64,000 nucleotides of DNA, taken from Rhodovastum sp963714255 (GTDB lineage: Bacteria > Pseudomonadota > Alphaproteobacteria > Acetobacterales > Acetobacteraceae). The notes beneath the pieces are model-generated. The model did not search any database and was not told the DNA's origin. It saw nothing but the letters and a program-made list of their open reading frames with translations. The DNA is taken from positions 310,001 through 374,000 of the forward strand of contig CAVQNU010000027.1 of assembly GCA_963714255.1 (NCBI GenBank). Reading direction: 5' to 3'. Each line of letters begins with the position of its first letter. Positions within the stretch are counted from its first letter, which is position 1. Shown here piece by piece: positions 1 to 6,620 of the stretch. The position numbers and the translations under genes were made by a program.

Positions 1-928
1 GCCCCTGCTGGGCGCCCCCGGCCCGGTGGTGCTGCAGGCCGGGCTAGCCGTGCTGCTTGCGCTCATGCTCGCCATGACCGCCCTGCTGACCTGGCTGCAG
101 CTTTCCTGGGCGCGCCATGTCCGCGGCATCGAAGCGGCGCTGGCCCGCCACGAAGCCGGCCAGCTTCCCCGCCTCGCCCCCACCGGGGAGCGGGAGCTGG
201 ACCGCATCATCGCCGCGCTGAATACCGCGGGTGCCCGGCTCGCCGAGGCGCACCAGCGCTCGGAGGCGCTGGCGTCGCGCGTCGCTTTATCGGAGCGCCT
301 GGCCGCGCTGGGCCGGGTGACCGCGGGGGTGGCGCACGAAATCCGCAACCCAATCGCCGCCATGCGCCTGCGCGCCGAAAATGCCCTGGCGGCCGACGAT
401 GCCCGCCGCCGCGCGGCGCTGGAGGCGATCCTTGCGCAGATCGCCCGGCTCGACCGGCTGCTCGGTGAGTTACTCGCCATGACGCAGCGCCGGACCCCCG
501 ACCCCGGGCCGGTGGACCTGCTGGCTTTCCTGCAGTCCTGCGCCGCCGACCATCCCTGCGTGACCGTGAAGGCCCCTGCGGACACGCGGGTGGTGTTCGA
601 TCCCGCGCTGACGCGGCGCGCGCTGGATACGCTGCTGACGAATGCAAGCCAGCATTCGCCCGCCGGCGCGTCCATCATGCTGCACGGCCGCGTGGATGGA
701 AGGACGGTTCGCATCGACGTGCAGGACCGTGGCCCCGGCGTGGATAAGGCGCTGCGCGATACGCTGTTCGAGCCCTTCGTCACCGGCCGCGCCGATGGAA
801 CCGGGCTTGGCCTGTCGATCGCCCGCGAACTGGTCGAGGCGCAGGGTGGGCGTCTGACGCTGGCCGATCCCGGCGGCGATGGACGAGGTGCTGTTTTTTC
901 GGTGGAGATTCCATGGCCCGCATCCTGA
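1..928 (+). CDS. Two-component sensor histidine kinase (5' end outside window)
   Basis: The reading frame is open to the left edge, so the N-terminus and probably the periplasmic sensor lie outside the window. Numbering from the codon at position 26, one membrane segment covers about residues 5-27, followed by a HAMP-like linker. The dimerisation/H-box is GVAHEIRNP with phospho-acceptor His near residue 104. The HATPase part shows the N-box NASQHS, the G1 box DRGPGV, then FVTG and GTGLGLS. The kinase autophosphorylates and passes phosphate to the regulator downstream, whose start at 913 lies 16 bp inside this gene, so the two are translationally coupled. The pairing with a sigma-54 activator and a His-rich exported target suggests envelope or metal stress sensing, which is inference. 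Confidence 0.93.
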   Translation, partial: PLLGAPGPVVLQAGLAVLLALMLAMTALLTWLQLSWARHVRGIEAALARHEAGQLPRLAPTGERELDRIIAALNTAGARLAEAHQRSEALASRVALSERLAALGRVTAGVAHEIRNPIAAMRLRAENALAADDARRRAALEAILAQIARLDRLLGELLAMTQRRTPDPGPVDLLAFLQSCAADHPCVTVKAPADTRVVFDPALTRRALDTLLTNASQHSPAGASIMLHGRVDGRTVRIDVQDRGPGVDKALRDTLFEPFVTGRADGTGLGLSIARELVEAQGGRLTLADPGGDGRGAVFSVEIPWPAS

Positions 929-2307
929 TCGTCGATGACGACGCGGCCTTGCGCGAGGGCATCGCCGAGACGGTCGGCGACCTCGGCCACACCCCGGAGC
1001 CGGCGGCGGACGGTGAGGCGGCGCTGGCGCGGGTGGCCCAGGGCGGCATTGACGTCATGCTGCTCGACCTGCGCATGCCGGGCATCGACGGCATCGAGGT
1101 GTTACGCCGCCTGCGCGCTTTGCCAGCCCCACCGCCGGTGGCGGTTCTGACGGCCGTGCCGACCGTGGCCAACACCATCGAGGCGATGCGCCTGGGTGCG
1201 GTCGACCACCTCGCCAAGCCGGTCGGGCGCGACGACCTGGCCGTCCTGATCGCCCGCATGCTGCCCGCCGCGGCACCCGCCGCGCCGCCGCCGGCGGAGG
1301 TGGGGGAGGACGAGTTGGTCGGGTCGTCGGCGCCGATGCGCGAAATCCAGAAATCCATCGGACGGCTGGCCGACAGCGAGGCGACGGTGCTGATCACCGG
1401 CGAGACCGGCACCGGCAAGGAAGTGGTGGCGCGCGCCATCCACCGGCATGGGCGGCGGGGGACACGGTCGTTCGTCGCGGTGAACTGTGCCGCCATTCCG
1501 GCAGCCCTGCTAGAAAGCCAGTTGTTCGGCCATGCCCGCGGCGCCTTCACCGGCGCCATCGCCGACCGCGTCGGCAGCTTCCGGGAAGCCGATGGCGGCA
1601 CGCTGTTCCTTGATGAAATCGGCGACATGGATCTCGCCATGCAGGCCAAGCTGTTGCGCGTGTTGCAGGACCGCATGGTGGTGCCGGTGGGCGGACGGGC
1701 GGTGCCGGTGGATGTGCGCATCCTGGCGGCGACCCATCGCGATCTGCGCGCCATGGTCGCGCGCGGCGCTTTCCGCGAGGATCTTTTTTATCGGATCGGC
1801 GTGGTGCCCGTTCACCTCGCCCCGCTGCGCGAGCGGCTGTCGGATATTCTGCCGCTCGCCGAGCATTTTCTTGCCCGCGCCGGCGGCGGGCGCCGGCTTT
1901 CGGCCGAAGCGGCCGCAAGGCTGCTGGCGCATCCCTGGCCCGGCAATGTGCGCGAGCTGCGCAACGCCATGGAGCGCGCCGCCGTGCTGGCGCCGCTGCC
2001 GGTGCTGTCCGCCGCCGACTTCGCCTTCCTCGCCGGCGAAGCGGTATCGGCGGAAGGCGCGCCGGCGGCGGACTGGCTCGCCGGCGACCTGCCCGGCGCG
2101 GTCGCCCGGCTGGAGACGGAAATGATCCGCCGGACGCTGGCCGCGTGCGCCGGCAACCGGGCGGAGGCGGCACGCCGGCTGAACATCCACCGCCAGTTAC
2201 TGTATGAGAAGATGCGGCGCTATGGGCTGGAGTTGTCCGCAAGCCGGACAGGTGGCGTCCTGGAGCCGGACGGGCAGGCTCCGCCAGGCGAGCAAAAACT
2301 ACCATAA
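913..2307 (+). CDS. Sigma-54-dependent response regulator, NtrC family
   Basis: A 464-residue activator with three domains. The receiver (residues 1-115) has acidic residues D8-D10, phospho-acceptor D52 (LLDLRMPG) and K102. The AAA+ domain (about 135-375) has Walker A GETGTGKE at 163-170, the sigma-54 contact loop GAFTGA at 210-215 and Walker B LFLDEIGD at 231-238. A Fis-type helix-turn-helix lies at about 415-447 (NRAEAARRLNIHRQLLYEKM). GAFTGA is intact, so it should remodel sigma-54 holoenzyme. The start overlaps the end of the upstream kinase. A sigma-54 promoter begins about 17 bp after its stop, so the next gene is its most obvious target. Confidence 0.95.
   Translation: MARILIVDDDAALREGIAETVGDLGHTPEPAADGEAALARVAQGGIDVMLLDLRMPGIDGIEVLRRLRALPAPPPVAVLTAVPTVANTIEAMRLGAVDHLAKPVGRDDLAVLIARMLPAAAPAAPPPAEVGEDELVGSSAPMREIQKSIGRLADSEATVLITGETGTGKEVVARAIHRHGRRGTRSFVAVNCAAIPAALLESQLFGHARGAFTGAIADRVGSFREADGGTLFLDEIGDMDLAMQAKLLRVLQDRMVVPVGGRAVPVDVRILAATHRDLRAMVARGAFREDLFYRIGVVPVHLAPLRERLSDILPLAEHFLARAGGGRRLSAEAAARLLAHPWPGNVRELRNAMERAAVLAPLPVLSAADFAFLAGEAVSAEGAPAADWLAGDLPGAVARLETEMIRRTLAACAGNRAEAARRLNIHRQLLYEKMRRYGLELSASRTGGVLEPDGQAPPGEQKLP
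2234..2282. promoter_or_regulatory. Candidate upstream activating sequences for the NtrC-type regulator
   Basis: Two inverted repeats lie in the last codons of the regulator gene, about 50-90 bp upstream of the -24 element: TGTCCG-N5-CGGACA (2234-2250) and GGAGCC-N9-GGCTCC (2262-2282). Enhancer sites for NtrC-type activators usually sit 80-150 bp upstream of the transcription start, which fits. The two palindromes differ from each other, so only one, or neither, may be the real site. In GC-rich coding DNA short palindromes also arise by chance. Confidence 0.35.
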
Positions 2308-2323
2308 TAACAAAGTGATATCC

Positions 2324-2341
2324 TCTGGCACGCGGGTTGCG
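2324..2341 (+). promoter_or_regulatory. Sigma-54 (RpoN) promoter, -24/-12 type
   Basis: TGGCACGCGGGTTGC occupies 2326-2340. It matches the consensus TGGCACG-N4-TTGC exactly, with GG at 2327-2328 and GC at 2339-2340 and the required 10 bp between them. Transcription should begin near 2352, about 32 bp before the ATG at 2384. The gene immediately upstream encodes a sigma-54 activator, which supports function. Confidence 0.88.
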
Positions 2342-2383
2342 GTGCAGGTGGCATGGGCCATCAGGGCCCGCACGGAGGATAGG

Positions 2384-3211
2384 ATGAAACTGAAATACGC
2401 CTTGCTCGCGGCCACGCTGATCACTGCCGGTGCGTCCGGCGTGGCGCTGGCGCAGCGGTCGCCGGTGTATGATCCGGCGCAACTGCCCGAGGTGAAGGGC
2501 AAAGTGGCGCAGTACCTGCTTTCCCCGCGCGGCGATGTCGACGGGTTTCTGCTCGCCGACGGCACTGAGGTGCACATCGCCCCGCATCTCTCCACCCAGC
2601 TCGTGTTCGCGGTGAAGCCGGGTGACGCGGTGACCATCCACGGGCTGAAGGCCAAGGCCGCGCCGCTGGTGCTGGCCGCCTCGGTTACCAACGACGCCAC
2701 CGGCGCCACCGTGCTGGGCGGCCCGCACGGCCGTCATGGCGGGCTCGCGCAGGTCGAGGCGACCGGCCAGGTGAAGGCGCAGTTGCACTCGCCGCGCGGC
2801 GACGTGGACGGGGTGCTGCTGGACAACGGCACCATCATCCGCTTGCCGCCGCCGGAGGCGCAGAAGCTGGCCGCCCTGCTCGCCGACGGCCAGACCGTGT
2901 TCGTGCGCGGCTTCGGCACCGACAGCCCGCTCGGCAAGGTGGTCGCGGCGACGGCGCTGGGTGCCGACAAGGACCACACCCAGCCGGTTGCCGGTCCGCG
3001 CCCGGGCGGTCCGGGCTTCGGCCCCGGCGAGCACCGCCATGGCCACGGTCCGTGGCACCACGGCCCGGACGGCGCAGCCGGCCCCGGTCCCGGACGCGCC
3101 GCCGCCGCCGGCCGAGCCGGATTGAACGCGAAAATCCCGCCCCGGGGCACCCGCTCCGGGGCGGTTTTTTCAGTTCCCGACCGGATGCGGCTCCGTCGCA
3201 GCCGCCGTTAA
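2384..3211 (+). CDS. Exported protein with two OB-like repeats and a His/Gly/Pro-rich tail
   Basis: The ATG at 2384 follows GGAGG and opens a signal peptide ending near GVALAQ. The mature protein has two related units of about 75 residues. Each carries the motif SPRGDVDG(F/V)LL(A/D)(D/N)GT, at roughly residues 45-55 and 135-145; they resemble DUF5666-type beta-barrel repeats. The tail after about residue 205 is rich in His, Gly and Pro (GEHRHGHGPWHHGP) and could bind metal ions. The gene is driven by the sigma-54 promoter at 2324-2341. The arrangement recalls ZraP downstream of ZraSR, but there is no sequence similarity to ZraP that I can see. The reading frame runs through a strong terminator hairpin at 3137-3164, so the last 28 or so residues are suspect. 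A stop in another frame at 3123-3125 would be the natural end. Confidence 0.75.
   Translation: MKLKYALLAATLITAGASGVALAQRSPVYDPAQLPEVKGKVAQYLLSPRGDVDGFLLADGTEVHIAPHLSTQLVFAVKPGDAVTIHGLKAKAAPLVLAASVTNDATGATVLGGPHGRHGGLAQVEATGQVKAQLHSPRGDVDGVLLDNGTIIRLPPPEAQKLAALLADGQTVFVRGFGTDSPLGKVVAATALGADKDHTQPVAGPRPGGPGFGPGEHRHGHGPWHHGPDGAAGPGPGRAAAAGRAGLNAKIPPRGTRSGAVFSVPDRMRLRRSRR
3131..3170 (+). terminator. Rho-independent terminator of the sigma-54-driven gene
   Basis: Perfect 9-bp stem CCGCCCCGG (3137-3145) and CCGGGGCGG (3156-3164) with a 10-nt loop. It is preceded by AAAA and followed by six T residues (3165-3170). It lies inside the annotated 3' end of the preceding reading frame. Confidence 0.9.
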
Positions 3212-4677
3212 AGCTGCAGCGCGTTGTGGCCCGACAATACGCCGAGATCGGTCACCGACTCGCGCAGACCCTTCAGCACCGCAACGGCACTGAAATTTCC
3301 TTGTCCAAGCGGATCAAACAGCAGCACCGCGTCCGCCCCCTGATCGGCAATGGTGAAATACGACCCCAGGTTGGACAGAACGTCCTGCGCAGTCAGCTGC
3401 GCCCCGGCAAGGAGGCTGCGCAGATCGAGCACATCGCCGGCGGCCGGATTGAAGCCGGTGATCTGATCGGTTCCGCCGCTGTGCAGCACGAGCGTGTCAT
3501 CGCTGACGCCGGTGGCGAACTGGATCATGAAACTCCCCGCACCGGGATCGGTCACGCTGTTGGACGCGGAAATCGTGATCTGGTCGCTGGCGGAGGAGGC
3601 TGAGAGTGTGCTGGCGGTCGCGACAATGGCGGTCGCCGCACCGGAGATGTAGGCCGTCGTCGCGGCCTCTCCGGCGGTGACCGAGGCGTCGTTCAGCGCG
3701 GTTCCATCCACGCCCGTCAGCACGCTGCCGGCGGCCGGGAGGAATGAACTCGCGTATGGCGGCGTTACGCCCAGACCGGAAGCAGACGTTCTGGTGGTGA
3801 AATCCAGCGCCACGGCGATCTTGTTCTGCACTTCGATCGCGTCGGCCCCCGTCGCGCCATTGGCGATCGCCAGCGCCGCGGCACCAAGGCCGACCGCGCC
3901 GCTGGTGATCTGTCCGACCCAATAGGTCTCCCCAGCGGTATCGGCGGTGCGATCGAACAGGTTGCCGTAGACGTTGCCGATGAAGGTTGCGAGGCTGGCC
4001 TGGGCGGCGGCAGTCTGCAAATCGAGGTTTGCCGCGCCAAGGATCGGGTAGAGCGCGTCGGTTTCCGGCTGCGGGGCGAAAGCGTTGGCGATGTTGGTCA
4101 ACGCCAGCGACGCGCTTTGTCCGTTGGCCTGCGCTGTTGCGTTTTGTTCGCTCCAAAAGCTGAACCCGCCTTCGTCGGCGGCGCGGTTGTAGTATGCGAT
4201 GTAGATCAGTTCTAACTGCTGGTTGAGGCTGAGGTTTCCAAGAAGCCCGCCAGACGTTGGGAGCGGACTTGTCGTCGTTGCGAAATCAGCGGAAATGACG
4301 ATCGATCCGGGCGCGCTATCCGGCAACGTCAGAGCGGATTCATTGATAGAGATCGTGTGCGCCGAAAATGACAGATCATCGGCGGTCAGCCCGGGGATGT
4401 TGGTACTCACCAGCGAAACCCCGGTAATGGCCGGATCATTCGCTGCCGTTTGAAATACAAACCCGTTAAAATTCCCCACCAGGATTGTGCTGCCCTCCTC
4501 CGAGGCCGGATAGTCGATCACGATATCCGGTCCGCTGAAGTCAACCGACGGGCCAAGCAAATTGGTGGAACTGTGCGCCAGTGCGAGGACGTTCGGAAAC
4601 GTTGTGGTGCCCGCCACGACGGTCGCGGTTCCGGTCAATAGAAGATCTGCCGGCACGACGTTCTGGATAATAAACAC
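3208..4677 (-). CDS. DUF4214 domain secreted protein (3' part of a frameshifted locus)
   Basis: This 489-residue frame opens with GTG at 4677 and has no recognisable signal peptide. Residues 1-135 form a beta-rich segment. DUF4214 modules occupy about 155-275, with the signature IYIAYYNRAADEGGFSFW and a second unit containing NLFDRTADTAGETYW. The C-terminal 130 residues resemble the ends of type I-secreted Ca-binding proteins (FNPAAGDVLDLRSLL, then a terminal LSGHNALQL). It overlaps the upstream metalloprotease-like frame by 137 bp. The protein sense switches cleanly from one frame to the other near 4671-4680, so the two are probably one gene of about 830 codons with a one-base frameshift. 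Its stop overlaps the convergent upstream gene by 3 bp. Confidence 0.8.
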   Translation of the reverse strand: MFIIQNVVPADLLLTGTATVVAGTTTFPNVLALAHSSTNLLGPSVDFSGPDIVIDYPASEEGSTILVGNFNGFVFQTAANDPAITGVSLVSTNIPGLTADDLSFSAHTISINESALTLPDSAPGSIVISADFATTTSPLPTSGGLLGNLSLNQQLELIYIAYYNRAADEGGFSFWSEQNATAQANGQSASLALTNIANAFAPQPETDALYPILGAANLDLQTAAAQASLATFIGNVYGNLFDRTADTAGETYWVGQITSGAVGLGAAALAIANGATGADAIEVQNKIAVALDFTTRTSASGLGVTPPYASSFLPAAGSVLTGVDGTALNDASVTAGEAATTAYISGAATAIVATASTLSASSASDQITISASNSVTDPGAGSFMIQFATGVSDDTLVLHSGGTDQITGFNPAAGDVLDLRSLLAGAQLTAQDVLSNLGSYFTIADQGADAVLLFDPLGQGNFSAVAVLKGLRESVTDLGVLSGHNALQL

Positions 4678-5590
4678 TGAGGGTGATCTGATCGCCGTCG
4701 AACCCGGCGCCTGATCCGGGGGGCGGCGTCGTTGTTCCGGCGGCGAGCGTATAGCCGAGAACGTTCATCTCCTCCAGATCGGTCGCGGAGATCTTCCCGA
4801 CGGTACCAAGGAACGCATCACCGTAGGAATCGCCAACGACCGTGTTGGTCCAGTCGGCGATGTCCTGGCCGGCCGCGACCTGCGATGGGGTATCGTAGGG
4901 GAGCGTGACGGTCGTGCCGTTGTAAGAAAAATACGAATAGGTATTGGCATTGTAACCGCTCACAAACGGCAGATCAAGGATCCCGGCCGCCGCCCCCGGC
5001 GCATCCGTCGCCAGCCCGTTCGCGGCGGTGTATTTGAACATGTCCAGCAGGGTGTCATCACTGGCCGGGGAAATATTGTCCGACCGCCCCATGACCTCGG
5101 ATATCTCGTGCTCAAGAACGCCGACAGCGTCATAGGTTCCGCTGGCGATGCTGGTCTGCGACCAACTAAAGCTGTCGGCGCTGTTCAGCCCGACATACCC
5201 GTCGGTCGCCGTGCTCGCCCCCGTCAGCCCAAGTGCCTTCGCTTCCGCACTGAAGACAAGGAACGTTGCCCCGTTCGTCGGGTCATCGGCAGGAAGCGTC
5301 GCGGCGGCTGCGATCTGCACCGCCGATGTCGTGTCGGACGCCCGAACGGCGTTATGGAGTTGCTGGTAGGTGTAGGAGTAACCCGAGTCGACATAGCTCT
5401 GACCAACATTCCCCGCCGAGACAGGCCTGCCGTCGACATCGCCCCACCCGAAGGTGATGTTGACCGTGATCGGATTGGTGAACTCGTTCTCGTAGTACTG
5501 CACCGCCGTCTGAACGGCGCTTTCGTACTCCGCCAACAGGGAAGCTGGAAGGCTCGTGACGCTTGAATCGTATATCACGTTGATCTGCAT
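4541..5590 (-). CDS. Metalloprotease-like secreted protein (5' part of a frameshifted locus)
   Basis: I chose the ATG at 5590 because GGAGGG lies 6 nt upstream; an ATG at 5662 lacks a site. Residues 1-310 resemble a family of bacterial secreted proteins described as NF038122-type metalloproteases. The putative active-site motif is HEISEVMGR, with H161. The classical HExxH second histidine is glutamate here, so catalysis is uncertain. No classical signal peptide is seen, which fits C-terminal type I secretion signals. After about residue 310 the translation becomes unlike protein (RRAGRSSIDRNRDRRGG), because the sensible continuation is in the frame of the DUF4214 entry. The true product is probably a fusion of both. 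Confidence 0.72.
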   Translation of the reverse strand: MQINVIYDSSVTSLPASLLAEYESAVQTAVQYYENEFTNPITVNITFGWGDVDGRPVSAGNVGQSYVDSGYSYTYQQLHNAVRASDTTSAVQIAAAATLPADDPTNGATFLVFSAEAKALGLTGASTATDGYVGLNSADSFSWSQTSIASGTYDAVGVLEHEISEVMGRSDNISPASDDTLLDMFKYTAANGLATDAPGAAAGILDLPFVSGYNANTYSYFSYNGTTVTLPYDTPSQVAAGQDIADWTNTVVGDSYGDAFLGTVGKISATDLEEMNVLGYTLAAGTTTPPPGSGAGFDGDQITLSVYYPERRAGRSSIDRNRDRRGGHHNVSERPRTGAQFHQFAWPVG

Positions 5591-5622
5591 GGCGCCCTCC
5601 ACAAACCGTTGCACACAGTTTG

Positions 5623-5681
5623 TCTGACAGAAGATTTGGCTTGCCGCGCTTTCTGACGGCAAGGCTACTTATTTTGTCAGA
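5623..5681. other. Nested inverted repeats between divergent genes
   Basis: TCTGACA (5623-5629) pairs with TGTCAGA (5675-5681). They enclose CTTGCCG (5640-5646) and CGGCAAG (5657-5663). Together they could form a stepped hairpin or two operator sites in the 217-bp gap between the divergent metalloprotease-like and VIT genes. The function is not known. Confidence 0.4.
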
Positions 5682-5807
5682 TTCCCGCAAACCGCGCCGC
5701 ACTTCCGGGCAGGCGGGTTTGGTTCGCTTTCGCTGGCCACGCTACCATCGCCGGGCAGCGCGTCTTTGCGGCTGCCGTTCTTCCGCGCCACTGAAAAGGT
5801 CAAACCC

Positions 5808-6503
5808 GTGACACCTCGCCCTCCCGAAGGCCACCTCGTCGGCCGCACCGGCTGGCTGCGCGCCGCCGTGCTTGGCGCCAATGACGGCATTATCTCCACC
5901 GCCAGCCTGATCGTCGGCGTCGCCTCCGCCGCCGGGTCGGTGGGCGAGGTGCTGACCGCCGGCGTTGCCGGCATGATCGCCGGCTCGATGTCGATGGCCG
6001 CGGGGGAATATGTGTCGGTCAGTTCGCAGGCCGACACCGAACAGGCCGATCTTGCGCGCGAGCAACGGGAATTGTCCGACGATCCAGAGTTCGAGACGAT
6101 CGAGCTGACGCGAATCTATGTCAGCCGCGGCATCGAGCCCACGCTTGCGCGCCAGGTGGCGGTGCAACTCATGGAGAAAGACGCGCTCGCTGCGCATGCG
6201 CGCGATGAGCTGGGGATGTCGGAAATCACCACTCCCAGGCCGATACAAGCGGCCCTCGCATCGGCTGCCTCGTTCGCCGTTGGTGCCGCGCTGCCGATTG
6301 CCGCCCTGTTCGTCACACCTCAGCAACATCTTGTGCCGGTGGTCTCCGGCGCCTCGTTGGTGTTCCTGGCACTGCTCGGGGCGGTCGGCGCGAAGGTCGG
6401 GGGGGCTGGGGTGCTCAGGCCGACCCTTCGGGTGGCGTTCTGGGGAGCGTTTGCTATGGCGGTTACGGCGGGGGTTGGGGTGCTCGTGGGGAGGGTTGTT
6501 TAG
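5808..6503 (+). CDS. VIT1/CCC1 family iron/manganese transporter
   Basis: The GTG at 5808 follows AAAAGG and gives the family-typical start MTPRPPEGHLVGRTGWLRAA. A TTG at 5766 is possible but less likely. The protein (231 residues) has five expected hydrophobic segments. The first carries GANDGIISTASLIVGVA, and the next has the conserved GSMSMAAGEYVSV. The central hydrophilic part (about 90-140) is the Glu-rich metal-binding helix region, with E residues in AREQREL and ETIELTRIY. Members move Fe2+ or Mn2+ across the membrane, in bacteria usually out of the cytoplasm. The gene stands alone; repeat A begins 8 bp after its stop. Confidence 0.9.
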   Translation: MTPRPPEGHLVGRTGWLRAAVLGANDGIISTASLIVGVASAAGSVGEVLTAGVAGMIAGSMSMAAGEYVSVSSQADTEQADLAREQRELSDDPEFETIELTRIYVSRGIEPTLARQVAVQLMEKDALAAHARDELGMSEITTPRPIQAALASAASFAVGAALPIAALFVTPQQHLVPVVSGASLVFLALLGAVGAKVGGAGVLRPTLRVAFWGAFAMAVTAGVGVLVGRVV

Positions 6504-6510
6504 TAAGGTA

Positions 6511-6620
6511 AGGCCGGGCTTAGCCCTGGACCCCATGACTTAAATCGGCTCCAAGGGGCTATGCCCCTTGGTGGGGTGCAGGGGCAAAGCCCCTGCCGGG
6601 GTCCGGGGCAGCGCCCCGGC
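6511..6620. repeat. Palindromic repeat copy A
   Basis: A series of stacked hairpins: GGCCGGGCTTAGCCCTGG, then CCAAGGGGCTATGCCCCTTGG core, then GCAGGGGCAAAGCCCCTGC, then GGGGCAGCGCCCC. It lies directly after the VIT gene and forms the 3' boundary of the helicase remnant. The last 35 codons of that frame are repeat-derived. Confidence 0.85.
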
